NCBI GenBank assembly: GCA_905182985.1
Contig: CAJJDN010000063.1
Span: 232,611 to 296,610 of the forward strand
Direction: 5' to 3'
DNA length: 64,000 bases
From: Paramecium sonneborni
Lineage: Eukaryota; Ciliophora; Oligohymenophorea; Peniculida; Parameciidae
Part shown: in pieces, positions 12,115-24,934 of the stretch
How positions within the stretch are numbered: position 1 is the first letter of the stretch
Layout: each line of letters begins with the position of its first letter
Program-made: the position numbers and the translations under genes
Notes under the pieces: generated by a model
What the model saw: only the letters and a program-made list of their open reading frames with translations
The model's database searches: none
What the model was told of the DNA's origin: nothing

Positions 12115-13650
12115 TCATTTTTTTATTCTTTTCAATTATATAAATTTCTCATCTTAAATTGTATAAACAAATTTAAAGGTCCATACTTATTTTTCATTTA
12201 CTAAACTAACTTCAAAATTCATTAACAAATAAATCAATAAACATTTGATCTCCATCAATGCCATATGTTAACCAATACAATTTCTTTTTCCAATTGAAAA
12301 TGGTAAAAATATAAATGGATCAATATTTTATTGATTCCATCTATCAGGATTAAAAGTAAAAGGATCTTTAAAATTCTATGAATCATAATGATTTCCAAAT
12401 AAACAAACTGAAACCTCTGAATTCTTTTTTAAAAAATAATCACCAACTTTATGATCTTATTTAACCTCTCTTTCAATAAAATATGGTACTGGAGTATGCA
12501 TTCTCATACATTCATTAATAAAATTTGTAATCTCACTTGATATATTAATATTATCACTGTTCAATTCTTCATAATTACCATACTACTTTTAGATTTCCTC
12601 TCTTAATTTTAATTACCATTCAGGATGAATTGCTAAAGCATAACAACATGCTCCAAATAGATTACTAGTTGTATCTATTCCTGCAAATATTAACATAATA
12701 TATTGTTGGATAGCATGTTCTTCAGTTAATTATGGATTTTGTTCTAAATATAATAATTCTATATATACATATTGTATTAATATATGCAGTTAAAAAATCT
12801 GCTGGTTTATTCTGCATTTATTATCTTTCTTTGATTGAATGGCTTAATATGTCTTTAATATTTTAAAGTCTTGCTAGAAGCTGATGTTCTACCTTAGAAA
12901 TAGTCCAATTTGGATAATCTCTTGTTCCAAATATAAAAGTTCTTGTCATGCATCTTATTGGTGCTTCTCTGTATTATGATATGATACTCACCATAACATC
13001 CACCATTTCACTTAAGAATGTTTTCCCATTTAAATCCTCAAAACTTTAACTAAAAAATGATTGAGTAATCACTTCTCCAACTATATTACCTGATAGATTT
13101 ATTATGTCAATTGGTTCATTCTCTTAAACTTTATCAAATTTCTCTTCACATAGCCTCTTTATTAATGGTATTCTTGCTCTTAACTAATCAAATTCAAAAG
13201 ATTTTGAAAGCACTTTCCTAGCTAATTTCCAATCTTCTCCATCTTGAAATGCCAAACCTAAATTAAATTTTAAATCTTACCCTTGTACAACATTCTTTCA
13301 CCAAACAACACTTTCGATGTCTTTCTATAAAGATCTTAATTCTAAAGAACAAATTTTATATGCTCTGTTTTTAAAAACACATGTGTTAATCCCAAGAATG
13401 TATTGCTCACAACCATTTCAACTTCTGGATGTTGTTAAGAAATCATTTTCTCAAAATACAATAAATCATTGTGTTTCTTTATCCCTCTACTAAATTCTAT
13501 GATTCTTCCCAACAATGGAAAATACATCAAATACATTTTCTTTCCATATTTTATCTTCATTAACAACATTTAGAATAATGGCTTCAGAATTAGTAATGCT
13601 ATGAAAAGAACTATGTACAATAGTATTTCCAAGAATGAAAAGTAAAACAT
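12115..13650 (-). CDS. Cytochrome P450 (495 aa)
   Basis: It is a haem-thiolate monooxygenase by family. Two introns (complement 13258..13280 and 12744..12768) restore the frame. An N-terminal hydrophobic anchor of about 20 residues is followed by a short basic stretch, which suggests endoplasmic reticulum attachment. The I-helix motif AGIDTT, the K-helix ExxR as NECMRMH, the PERF-like FNPDRW and the haem loop FSIGKRNCIG with its Cys ligand are all present and in order. Length is normal for the family. The substrate cannot be inferred. A second, divergent P450 lies at 37697-39251 on the other strand. Confidence 0.93.
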
Positions 13651-13916
13651 TTTATTTGGATCTTATTTTTTTGTTTTTATCACTTATAAAGAAAATATTT
13701 TATTGAATATTCCATAATTATTATCATAATTTATTGGTTTATTATCAAACCTTGTAATTTCTTAAACTCAATCATATTAGAAATTATTTTAAGAGTGACG
13801 TGTACCTTTGAATTAATTATTTATTTATACATGTCTCATAAAATTATTTTTATATGTAGAGTTTAAAATAAGCACAGGATTAATTATAAGACAGGCAATT
13901 AAATAATAATCGAACT
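13651..13916. other. Divergent intergenic region
   Basis: This 266-bp AT-rich spacer separates the start of the minus-strand P450 from the start of a small plus-strand frame. It presumably holds both promoters. I see no conserved element or RNA structure. Confidence 0.5.
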
Positions 13917-14123
13917 ATGAGAAATATTAGTGATAAAATGGATAACTTTTTTGGATGGCAAAATGGCTATAAATAAGATAGTTTGATTAGAGGTATCATT
14001 CATGGTTGTTATCATGGAATGTGGGGTGTTTTAAAATATATGGCATTAAATGGAGAAGGATCAAAAAGAGAATTTAAAAGAGCAAAAGATCAATTTTAGA
14101 GGAATGGAAGAGTTAGAGAATGA
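13917..14123 (+). CDS. Small hypothetical protein (68 aa)
   Basis: The intronless frame from ATG 13917 to TGA 14121-14123 has clear protein-like composition. A central Gly/His/Tyr/Trp-rich part contains GIIHGCYHGMWGVLKYMAL, and the C-terminus is basic. It is short, but the codon choice and residue mix differ from spacer sequence. It could be a small secreted or membrane-associated peptide, or the surviving exon of a larger gene. No family recognised. Confidence 0.5.
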
Positions 14124-14194
14124 AATATAATTACAAGTCATATAATTAATAATACATTATTAAATAAAATTAAAAACAATTCTTAAGAATATCA

Positions 14195-15002
14195 TCAATT
14201 TCTTCTTTTCTTTTTTTAATCCTCATATTATTTTGGCAATTTTTTTAATGCTATATATCCTAAGTATAAAATAAAAGATATAAAGATAAAGAACATAATA
14301 TATTGTAAAGATTTTACTGATTTTAAAGAAAATCCAAATACTTTAGGTTCCAAATCAAAATTTCTTTTCAATTATGAATCATCATCTTCATCATCCTTTG
14401 AATCCATAGCTTTTTCGAAATCCTAAATATATTGCCAGATTCTTTCTTCAGCTTATGTTATATGCATATCAACTTTATCGTTGCTATAATCATCTAATGT
14501 CATATTTTCATAGATATATCTGTAATCATCAAATTTAAATTCTTTAGATTAAATTTAAGCAAAGATCTATAAATTATAATATTTTTTAAATTACCTTAAC
14601 ACTGTCATCATAAGTTATACTCTTTTGACACTAATTAACATATGAAGTATAAATTTTCTTCCATACAATGCTTTATTCTTATTTTGTTTAATGGCTATAT
14701 TTAATATATTATAATTACCTTTCAATAACTTTCATTAACTCAGACTTATATCTAGATAATTACATTCTAGCCAAAACAATACAAGAATAATTCAAAGTTT
14801 TTAATAAAGTTTATAATGTATCTCTTTCTTTGATAATTTCTTCTTTAGTTCTTGATTTTAATTTTCCATCAGTTTAATTATTTGTAGTAGTGTCATCTTT
14901 TGGATTTTCAGAATCATTTTAAGTAGTTTCTCCTTATTTGATATCTTCCTAAGCTTAATTAATAACTAAGCAAGCAATAAGAATAAGAATGTATAACTTC
15001 AT
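14195..15002 (-). CDS. Predicted single-pass membrane protein with signal peptide (251 aa)
   Basis: Introns at complement 14695..14718 and 14567..14594 give an uninterrupted frame. The protein begins MKLYILILIACLVINQA, a typical cleavable signal peptide. An acidic, Thr/Asn-rich lumenal or extracellular region follows, with a Cys in each of two helical segments. A single membrane span (about YIMFFIFISFILYLGYIAL) lies near residues 215-235, with a short tail ending in KKKRRN. The topology looks type I. The basic tail could be a retention or sorting signal, but that is inference. No family recognised. Confidence 0.8.
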
Positions 15003-15188
15003 TACACTTGTATATATATAAATTAATAAATTTCATGAGTAATTAATTTAAAATGAAAATTGATATAAGTTAGTTAATCATTCACATAATTGATTTTTTT
15101 ATGTTAAATTATCAAATATAAAAAGAGGAACAAAATTATTGATATATAATACTTATAAAAGCATAATTATTTATATTTAACATCGTTA
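15003..15188. other. Short divergent promoter region
   Basis: This 186-bp AT-rich spacer lies between divergent start codons and contains TATATA runs. No other element is evident. Confidence 0.4.
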
Positions 15189-16746
15189 ATGTCACATAAT
15201 TTTGATGATAGAAGTGTTAATAATCTATTAAAAGAGATAGATGATCTTATTAATAGAATGGGAGATTAGAATGAAAGTCATAAAAGTGATAATTCTTTTA
15301 AAGATTAATTAATATAAACAGGTCAATTTGTACATGAGAATGAATAGCCTTGTGATGTTCCAAAAAAATTCAGTATGTCAATTCCAAAGAAAAAAAATAA
15401 TTCTTAATAAAAGAAAGTGACGATTGTTGCTGATAAGAAATCATCATCTTTCTCTTCTTCTTCTGATGAAGAATAAGACAAAGAGTTGTTTAAAAAAAAA
15501 AATAAATAAGAGAAAGAAAAGCAATAATAATCTAAATAGAGTCCAAATAAAGCTAAACGGGTTGGATCATAATGTTCATATAGATCAAAAGTTAAATCAA
15601 ATCTAAAAAGTGAAACTTAGTCATAATTGTCATATCTAAAAACTTAACAATCATAATTACTAGTATAACCTGTGAAAGATGTATTTTGTTTGATTTGTGA
15701 AGAATTTATTCCTATTGATATTGTTAATTTACATATGGAAGACTGTTAATCTATTTCTTAGGAGTGTTGTGAAGATTAATTGTTAAAATTAAAATTGGAG
15801 AATTATAAAAAGCTTTTAAGTTTAAGATATGAAGCGAGTTATGATGAAAATGTTAAATGTCTAATTGAATTATTGCATAATTGTACTTAACAAATTTTGG
15901 ATGTATCAGATTAATATTAACTATCTTAAATTATTGAAGATTTATATGTTTTAAAAACTCAATTAAATTAAAATAGTAATTATTAATCATATACTAAGTC
16001 TAGCTAAAGCATATCAAGTGTTGACAGTAGCTTAAAAAATTTAAGAAATAGCTAATAGAAAGATGTAAGTCATGATTTATTAAAAGGAAAAATTTGTAGA
16101 GACTAAGGAACCATCAACAATTTCACATTGGAATAAAATCAATTTTAAGTAATAAGAATAATTAATAGAGTAAAATAATATTATTTATTTTTATAGTCGT
16201 TAAACAGTTATAAGTTACGTTACTAATACTACTACTAAAAAGAAATTATTTGAATCACCATCATTTTAAAATATACCAAAGTAATTGATCAAATTTTCCA
16301 ATTTAAATTCTAAACCTGTCTCAGGATAATAAATTTAAAAAAATTCACCTTTGAAATAAGAACAGATTAATTTAAAAAATGGTATTGAATTTGGAAATAA
16401 TTATGATTCTTCTAAGAAGAGATCTTACATTTAATTATCCAATTCTAAAACTTAATCCAAAATTTACACAGAATAAAATCATCAAGAAACAATTAAAGAA
16501 TCTGAACCTACTGTTATTTCTAAATTATAATCGTATATTTCAAATGTGAAAGGAAAGTTCTCAAATGATAATGAATAGATAAAAAAAAAATTCTTTCTTC
16601 AAGCTTGTAAATGTAAAGACAAATTTCCTGTAAATCATCCTGCATAGAATATACTTATATCAGAAATGTTTAACTAAAGTTAAAGATAATAGATTCCATA
16701 ACATGAATGGGAAGTATGGATTAGCAATGTTCTTCAAAATGCTTGA
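15189..16746 (+). CDS. C2HC zinc-finger protein, low complexity (511 aa)
   Basis: One 22-nt intron (16065..16086) joins two exons ending at TGA 16744-16746. Residues 1-155 are Ser/Lys/Gln-rich with an acidic Ser cluster (KKSSSFSSSSDEE). Near residues 160-180 the sequence CLICEEFIPIDIVNLHMEDC fits a Cys-x2-Cys-x12-His-x4-Cys finger. A helical stretch follows, and then long disordered Ser/Asn/Gln sequence. A Cys-x-Cys motif (QACKCKDKFP) lies near the C-terminus. It is likely soluble. Related fingers are found in scaffold and ciliary proteins, but no specific function can be given. Confidence 0.82.
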
Positions 16747-16857
16747 TTTATAACTTACATTAATTTAAAAATATAAATTATAAAATTTTATGAAATAAAA
16801 ATAATATATGATCTTTAGATATTTATATATATATAATACATATTAAATGATAATTTT

Positions 16858-18171
16858 TCATTTAATAATTACTCGACTTTCAAGACAATGGTAAGGTATT
16901 GGTACTAACTTAATAACACAATTAATAGGAATATCAATATTTGGTATTTCACTTATTTAATTGCAATGATAATATGCATATAGACATCTAAATATAATTA
17001 AATTTTTAACTTTAAAACAGCAACATGTGCTACTACTAAAACAGGATCTCTGGATCTTTCAATTTCATAAATTATTGGTTCAACTCTATGAATTACATCT
17101 AAAAATGATTCTCCTCTTGGATATTTAAATTCAAGAGGATTAGCTTTCCTTTCTTTAATTTATTTAGGATATTTTGCTGCTATTTCTTTAAGTGTTAATC
17201 CATCACATATTCCATAATCTATCTCATCTAAATTCTTAGTTTTCAATGCTTTAATTCCTAATTTATCTCCTACTATCTCAGCTGTTTAGATTCCTCTTTT
17301 CATTTAAGAAGTAAAAAATGTTATCTATTAAAATATTTATAATCTATTTACATTTTTATTTCCTTTTAATTCTTCTATAAAATAATTTCCTATTTATTGA
17401 CTATGTTATTTTCCCATAGCAGATAATTCTGGATCTCCTCCTATTTTATCAAGTAAATGATATTCTGATTCACATGATCTTACCAAATATATCTATCTAT
17501 TATTTGCATGCAAATTCAAAAGAAACGAAACTATTTTCGAACATAAATAGCCTTCCAACATATGTACCTTAACTTATTTACCTATATTAATTAGTTTTAT
17601 ATATGATATATTTTCTGTGTTTTCGAGTGTTTAGTAATCTTATGCTAATACTTTTATTTGATTCGTAAATTGATCAATTGTCTTTTCTTTAAATCGACTT
17701 AATTTTGATTCATTAATATTATTAAGAATTACTTAAGGATCATCACAAATTGATTCTATCCAAAATACCTAAAATTCCAAATTAAGTTTCTCTTTAAATA
17801 AAGATTTTAATTTTTATCTATCTGATTTTGTACTGGTTAACCCATTATATAAAGCTATGTCACCTTCATTTTATAAAAATGTCACTAGTTATTGAGCAGC
17901 TTAAAAAGATAGTTACTACCTAACTTCTATAAACTAAATTTAAGATTTATCTTACTTACTAATTAGTTGGATCTATTTCTAATTCATAGTCTATATTTTG
18001 ATCTAATTAAGCATCTTTTTATTATGCTCCTTTTATCGAGAATATTTCACTTTTATATCCAATCCAATTCAAATATCTATTTAATTTGTAAGAAATATGT
18101 GTTTTTCCTCTTGCTGGTAATCCTACCAATACCAAAATCAATTTATATTGAGTTTTTTTATATTGTTGCAT
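16858..18171 (-). CDS. PFKFB-like protein (6-phosphofructo-2-kinase/bisphosphatase family) with altered active sites (413 aa)
   Basis: Three introns (complement 17934..17955, 17325..17351, 16988..17010) give an in-frame protein collinear with bifunctional PFKFB enzymes. These make and break fructose-2,6-bisphosphate, a regulator of glycolysis. The kinase Walker A motif GLPARGKT is intact near residues 17-24 and is followed by YLNWIG. The DATNT segment, which carries a catalytic Asp, reads YNGLTST. The phosphatase signature RHGES reads RSCES, losing the histidine that carries the phosphoryl group. Downstream GGDPELS, SQMKR, QTAE, YPRGES and the second histidine (VVAHVAV) are kept. Family membership is certain; activity is doubtful in both halves. 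It may be a regulatory paralogue. Confidence 0.88.
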
Positions 18172-18902
18172 AAATAATGTAATATAATTTATTTATATAG
18201 ATTATTTCTTACATACTAATCATTAATCATTTTAGTATTATAAGACTTAAACTAATACAAATTTTGGTTTATTCCTTAATAAAACAGTATAATTTAACTT
18301 ATAATTCTTCTAAATATTTATTTTGCTTCTTTCTTTTAACTTTTCACTTTTTGGTATCAAAACATTCCATATTTTAGATCATAACTTCATTAATTTAGTA
18401 TTAATTATTGATTATTATATTGAACTTTTCAAGTATTTTTTTTAATATGTTTATCAAATTTATATAGTTTTTCTTTAAAAATTTGTTAAAATATAACATT
18501 ATGATATTATTTAACAATCAATTAATAGCAATCCCTAATTGAAACATTACTATAGAATATATTTATTCTAACGAAGATAAAAAATAGAAGATATATTAAT
18601 CAGGCAAAGATAAAAAGAATATTTTTTTTATAATTATTTATCTACATACTTCATCAATTTCTATGTAATATTAAATAATAAGATGAATAAAAAATATTGG
18701 AGGTAATTTTTATTTAATTTGAAATAAAAGAATTTCAAAAAAAGAAAATTTATAAAAATGTAATTGTTTTGAATATAAAACTTAATATAAAGCAACTCAA
18801 GAAGCTAATTTTAATAAAATAAATAAGTATTTATGAAAAAAAGGGAAAACTTTAAAAATAAAAAGTTAAAAAAAGAAATTTAAATAATTAGTGTTGATAT
18901 TA
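18172..18902. other. Intergenic, no supported gene
   Basis: This 731-bp spacer of very high AT lies between two minus-strand genes. TGA-free stretches exist on the plus strand, for example about 18720-19020. Their residue mix is Lys/Ile/Asn-rich as expected by chance, and I found no splice-supported model. Confidence 0.5.
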
Positions 18903-21542
18903 TCATTGATTATTCTTTTTTCCATGTGTTTTCAATCTTTCAAATTTTTACATTCTAAAAAAAGCATATTTGCTTGGTACCAAATATTTTCTCATTAATC
19001 TAGATTTTTTTTAATATTTTAGGTTGCATTCAATTATTTTATCATAGTTGCCTTCTGTGAAATAATTACTATATAATATTAATTTATCTATTCCTTCTAT
19101 AATTTGAAAAGGTTCTTGATTAATATCGACTTCATATCCAGAAGACTATTTATAAAAATTAGAGTTTTAGATGATGGAAGAATTTCTTTTAGCAGAATCC
19201 CTTCTTTTAATAAATGGATTATTATTATTATTAATCCCTTAAGAATCAGAAAAGAAGTAGGTTTTTTTTTATTTTTACCCATATCTTAAAATTTCAGCAG
19301 GACGTGTTTTAGGTGATTCAGCTGGTTAATTTGGAGATAATGCGGCAGGTTTTAATTTAATTGTTTTTCTTTTGGTATCACTAGGATAACAATAAGACAA
19401 AGTAAGAACTTAATCACTTTTTTTTTCATATTTAATACTTTCTTCTCCTGATTCATTAGATTCAGATATAGAACCTACCTATTGTATACTACTACCAAAA
19501 ACAGGTTAATTAATATCAATTTCATTAGATGTTTTAATATGTCTTGTACTTTGATAGATACTCTCTTATCTAAAAACTCTTAAACGCTCTCCTTTTCTTC
19601 TAAAATAAGATCTATCTTAATAAGTTTCTTTAACAAACTCTTTTTTAATAACTCTCTCTAAATCTGGTTTATAATGTATATAAGGACATTTCCAAATACA
19701 GTGAGATTCTTTACAACAATAACATTCTAAAGGAGAGGAAGTATATTGAAAAAGGATAGAGTCTTTTAATTAATGAAATTATTAAAAATCATTATTGTAA
19801 GAATTTAAAATTTTAAGAAACTACATTCTAGATAAATTATATATCTAACTAAAATCACAACTTATTGCAGTTCCTTATCTTCTTTTATTTGTAAGGAATT
19901 CTAATTCACCAAAACATTATCCTGTAGTAAATCTTTTTAAGATTTTACCAGAATTATCATCAATTAAATTAACTTCCCCTTTCCAAACAATATATATAGA
20001 ACATTCATCTAATTAATTTTATTGATAAATGATTTCTCTAGGAGTATATGATTAAAGATTCAATTCACATGCTATTTAAGGTAAAATTTCTTCAGAAAAG
20101 TTTTTATTAAAAAATGGGATACATTACATAACTCTAAATTAAACATCTTAAATTAATTCTTATTTTAAATTAGAAGGTAATTTATCAATTATTCCATTAA
20201 TTTCATTTTTATAAAGTTTATCTTACTTATGAAAATGATATTTTAAATAATTTCTAATTCTTCCTTATAATTATTCTTCAACCTAATTATTATTCATATA
20301 TTAATTAATTAATAAAAGAATTCTTTTATATTATTATTTTTGAGCATCCATATTTGTAAAAATAGATCCTATTTAATTCATAGAAAATGCAAATATTCCA
20401 CTAGAAAATATCATTAAAATTATTGCACAAATAACTTCATAAATATTCTTACCAGAAATATCTCCATATCCAACTGTTACCATTGTTGTTGTTGCCCAAT
20501 AAAATGAATAAACATACATTTATAATTTGTTTGAATCATCAAATTATGAATCTTATGTCCATGAAATTTAATTTGATTCAGCACTCTTAATTCCAACATA
20601 ATGCCATATGCAAGCCATAAAATGAGCAAAATAAAATGTTATTATAATTAATTAAATTAAATTTAAAACTTCAGTTAAGGAAGAAGATTCAACAAATGTT
20701 TCTTCATATTTAATAAGATATTTCTTAAGTTTCATAAAATTTAATACAAATTGTATTAAAACTATTATTTCTTAAAATGAATAAGCCTTTATTCCTATAT
20801 CACTTATAACAAAAATTAAAGTTATAAAATAAATAAAATCTTCATATAATTCCTTTTTTAAATAATATTTTATTATATGCACTCTTTTTTTTATTAACTT
20901 ACCTTAATCAAAAATACCTCTATTAAATTTAATAGCTAAATCAACACCAAATAAATATGTTAATGAACTTTCAAAAGCATCAATACTAGAATTTGATGAT
21001 GGATTAAATGCTATCTTATAAGGAAGCCACCATAACAAAATAGTTAATTAAATAGCTCTACAAAATTCCCAAAGAATCATTATTTTACTTGCTGGATTAA
21101 AGACAGGTAATCCTTTTATGATTGAATTCTTTGGATTCTCATCTTATGATGAAATTTATTTTAACTTTCTCCAATTTTTTTTTATTTTAGCAAAAAATTC
21201 TGGTAAATGCTCTGTTATTTATTTACTCTTGTTTTTTGGAAATATATATGCTTTTTTTTTAAGTTTCTCAATAAATTAATTTACATGATTATTGACTATA
21301 AGCATCTTTAACATTCCTAAATTTTTCAATTATTTGTTTTTATCATTTTTTTCAACATTATGATGTTAAATAGTTTTTGAAGAAATGACTTCTTTACCTT
21401 AATTATTTGAGTTGCTAATATTTCTAAACCTAATATTTTATAAAGAATCCATTTATGGAATAGAATCGTAATCAGAGTTTTCTTTAAATGGAATGTCTTA
21501 CATATCCATTTAAATTAATTATGGTCTGAAAGTATCAGACAT
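18903..21542 (-). CDS. Voltage-gated-type K+ channel with cyclic-nucleotide-binding domain (879 aa)
   Basis: The single intronless frame uses the ciliate code, ending at TGA complement 18903..18905. After a 170-residue cytoplasmic N-terminus come hydrophobic segments S1-S6. The pore near residues 340-362 reads FYWATTTMVTVGYGDIS, so the K+ selectivity filter GYG is intact. S4 has few regular basic residues. A C-linker (LQGRIRNYLKYHF) leads to a cyclic-nucleotide-binding fold with YIVWKGEVNLID and QCFGELEFL, keeping the phosphate-binding FGE. A Cys-rich patch (ECYCCKESHC) follows, and then a long basic Ser-rich tail. The architecture is Eag/HCN/CNG-like. A tandem paralogue lies immediately upstream. 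Confidence 0.92.
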
Positions 21543-21739
21543 TCTAGACGAACCTAATTTGAAAAGCAAATAAAACCTGGAAATTTAAATTCGTTGTAGA
21601 GAGTTTATTCGATATCATCAGTCATATTGAAAAGGTAATACCAATTTACTTAGAATATTTATTTAATAAATTTGTACATATTTAATAAAAAAGAAAGAAA
21701 TTACTATTAGTCATTTGATTCATAAAATTTCACTTTTTC

Positions 21740-24281
21740 TCATTTTCTTGACCAATCGACTAATGTTTCAGTTACTAAGACTTTCTTTGTTTTAACTTAC
21801 TTTATGATACCTTATAAAACAACCTCAAAATTATTTTAAGGAAAGTATATTTAATATTTTTAAATTTTATCAAAATCTTAAATTGCAATCTTAACAAAAT
21901 CATACGATATTTGTTCTAATTAATTTAATGTAGGAACTTGAATTTAAAAATTTGATAATGAATGTTTATGTTTTAAGGAGGGAAGTTCTAAAATTTAATG
22001 ATTGCTTAACATAGTATTAAAGCTTTATTATTACTCAATCTAAAAATCAATATTGCTTTAAATAAATGGTGAAGGCTCTATAATTTTTTCTTCATCAACA
22101 TGTAATAATTAACCAAAACTCTTTATATTAATTGTTTTTTTTCTAAGATTTCTAGGAAAATTTCTCTCATGATGAATAAAATCTTATACTGAAGATTTAC
22201 AATTTTATCTTGAAGGTTCATCTTCTTTCATTACTTAATTAGATTAAATTGTTTGATATTAACAAGATGTCTTCTTTTCTGTCACTCTTTAAAATTTTCT
22301 TCTATTTGATTCTAAATCTTAAATTTTTTATTTTCTTATTAAAACTTCTAAATTTGGTTTGTATTAACATGCAGAACAATCCATAATGAAATGATTTTTT
22401 GAACAACAATAACATGATGAAATTTAATCTATTTTTTAAAATAAATATTGATCTTTCAATTTATGAAATTATTAAAAATCATCATTTGAATATTTAATTA
22501 TTTTAAGAAACATCTCTCTAGATATTTTTAACACTTAACTCAAATCTTTGCTAATTGCTGTGAATTGTCTATGTTATTAAGTTAAGAATTCAACTTCACC
22601 AAAACATTGTCCTTTGGTTAAAGTTGCCAAAATTTTGCCTGATTAACTTTCAATTATTAATACTTCACCTCTCCATACTGTATATAGACTAAAATCATCT
22701 AACTAATCTTATTGATATATTATTTCTTTTGGTGTAAGATATTATACTTGTAAAGATTGAGATATAATTGGTAAAACATTTTTAGAGAAATTATTCTTAT
22801 AAAATAAAATTTCTTCCATTATTTTAGATTATATATTAGTTTTTAAATCAGTCAAAATATTTGGTGGAAGTCTCTATAAAATTTAATCTAATTTTTCTTA
22901 AGAATTCTATAATTTAATTTTTTCTTAATATTACAAATAATTTCTAATTCTACTTTGTACTTATTAATCTACTTAATTTTTTTGCATATGTTCATTGATC
23001 AACAAGATTGTTCTTTTGTAATTTTATTTTTCACCATCAATTGTACTAAAAATTTCACCAATTTAATTAATAGCAAATGCAAACATTCCTGTTGAAAAAA
23101 TCATAAGAATAGTGGCACATAATGTTTCATGATTATTTTAAGCAGTTATATCTCCATAACCAACAGTTACCATTGTTGCAGTAGCCCAATAAAATGAATA
23201 TAAATAAAAAGATCCTGATCCAGATAATAAAAATTAATTTTAATTAATCCAAGAAGTATCAAAACTCTTTAAACTTTCAACACCTACATAATACCATATA
23301 CAAGCCATAAAATGTGCAAAATAGAATACTGTTATTATTAGTTACATTAAATCTCCAAATTATGTATAACTAGTTTTAGTAGCAAAAGTTTCTTCAAATT
23401 TAAGTATTTTCCTTTTTAATTTAATAAAATTCATAATAAATTAAAATAAAACTAAAAGTTCAAAAACTATAGAAATTTCAACCAAAATTTAATAAATAAT
23501 AAACATTTAAGAAATGAAATAACAAGTATCCTCAATTAATTCATTTTTAATATAATATTTTATGATTTCAGTTCTGTTCATTATAAATTCTCCTTCCTTA
23601 ATATAACCTTGATTTAATTTAAGTATAACATCTAAAACAAAAACATAAATTAAAATCGTTTCAATTAATTCAAAAGAGTAATTGGGTTTAAATGCAATTT
23701 TAAAAGGAAGCCACCACATTAAAAATAATAATTATAAGGCTCTAAATAAGTTCCAAAATAACATCATCTATCCAGTAGGATTAAGAGTTGATAAAGTTTA
23801 TTTTTTTTAAGTTTTAGGTGTTATATTTTTATGCTAATAATTAATAATTCTTTTATTTTCAACATAATTTTCAGTAAGAAAGTTTTTCATTTTGATAGGC
23901 AATATTTTTGGTAATATATAGGCTTACTTTTTTAATTTATCAATAAATTTTCTAATTAAAGCTTCTTTATAGAACACTTTTTATAAAAGAGTATTTTTTT
24001 TAAATTTTTGAATGTCAAAAGTTTCTTTTTTGATCCATTCACTATTTATATTGAGCTTGAGATATAAAAATAAAAAGTACTTTTTTAATATGAATACTCG
24101 CATGAGGATTAGGAGATAGATGTTGTAATTGTTATATTTCATTAGATGGGAATTTAACAGATGCATCAGATCCAGTTTTAATTTTAAGTGGACCATCAGA
24201 AAAATCAGCTTAAATTTGTTAAGGTCTAAAAGAATCACTTAATTTAGGAGTAACTTCATGAAATAAGAAATAGAGTTACAT
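21740..24281 (-). CDS. K+ channel with cyclic-nucleotide-binding domain, tandem paralogue (838 aa)
   Basis: One 25-nt intron (complement 24056..24080) restores the frame from ATG complement 24279..24281 to TGA complement 21740..21742. The architecture and order match the next channel. N-terminal region, six membrane segments, pore YWATATMVTVGYGDIT, C-linker, cyclic-nucleotide-binding fold (TVWRGEVLII, QCFGEVEFL) and a Cys-rich patch (SCYCCSKNHF) are all present, followed by a basic tail. The pair arose by tandem duplication and has diverged considerably, especially in the tails. Only this copy has an intron. The expected role is membrane K+ current tuned by cyclic nucleotide and voltage in the surface or ciliary membrane. 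Confidence 0.92.
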
Positions 24282-24378
24282 GATTATAAATCCATAGAAT
24301 CTTAGAATTCACGATTATCTTGCATAATTTAAAATAATTAATAAAATATTTAAAATATTGATATTTGATGAAAAATTA

Positions 24379-24934
24379 ATGATTTTAATTATAATAATTA
24401 ATTAGTTATGCAGATAGAATAGATAAATAAATATAGCAAAGAGTGCTAAAATTTAATAATAATAATTTATTTCTTTGTATTAGATTTTGAACTAAGTGAT
24501 TTAATTAATTAAATATTTAAAAATCAGTACTCCTATCTCATTTACATTGATAACTTTAGGAGGTTTCATGAAATTATCATTATTTGGAATTGCACTATCT
24601 AGTAAATAAGGATTATATTAATCTATTAAAATAAATTTATAACAAAATATTGAAGCTATTTTTACAATTGTGATAGTAGTATGATATTTTACATTAAAAA
24701 AAGTATAAAAAAGAAATTATTACAAAATCATAATTTAAACAAATAAATTTTAATGCATTTGAAGAATTGAATGATTAAAAATAATAATCAGAAATCAATC
24801 ATAATTAAACAGAATCTATAAAAAGAGAAACATTAAAACAGAAGGAAATAATTTTGGGTAAAGATTAAAGAAAAGATATTATGAACAAGATCATTTATTA
24901 ATTCATTTCTTTTGAAAGAAAGAGATAATAATGA
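24379..24934 (+). CDS. Hypothetical membrane-associated protein (176 aa)
   Basis: ATG 24379 to TGA 24932-24934 with one 25-nt intron (24679..24703) is in frame throughout. A short hydrophobic start (MILIIIINQ) and a hydrophobic middle containing STPISFTLITLGGFMK and IFTIVIV suggest one or two membrane segments. The C-terminal third is charged. Coding-like sequence continues in another frame past its stop, so this may be the 5' part of a larger gene that is now broken. No family assigned. Confidence 0.45.

Noticed and set aside
16140..16190. Candidate 27-nt intron in the C2HC-finger gene
   Set aside because: Removing it does not restore phase. An intron at 16065..16086 does, with this segment kept as coding.
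18720..19020. Plus-strand TGA-free stretch as a gene
   Set aside because: Composition is like spacer, and it overlaps the 3' end of a well-supported K+ channel gene.
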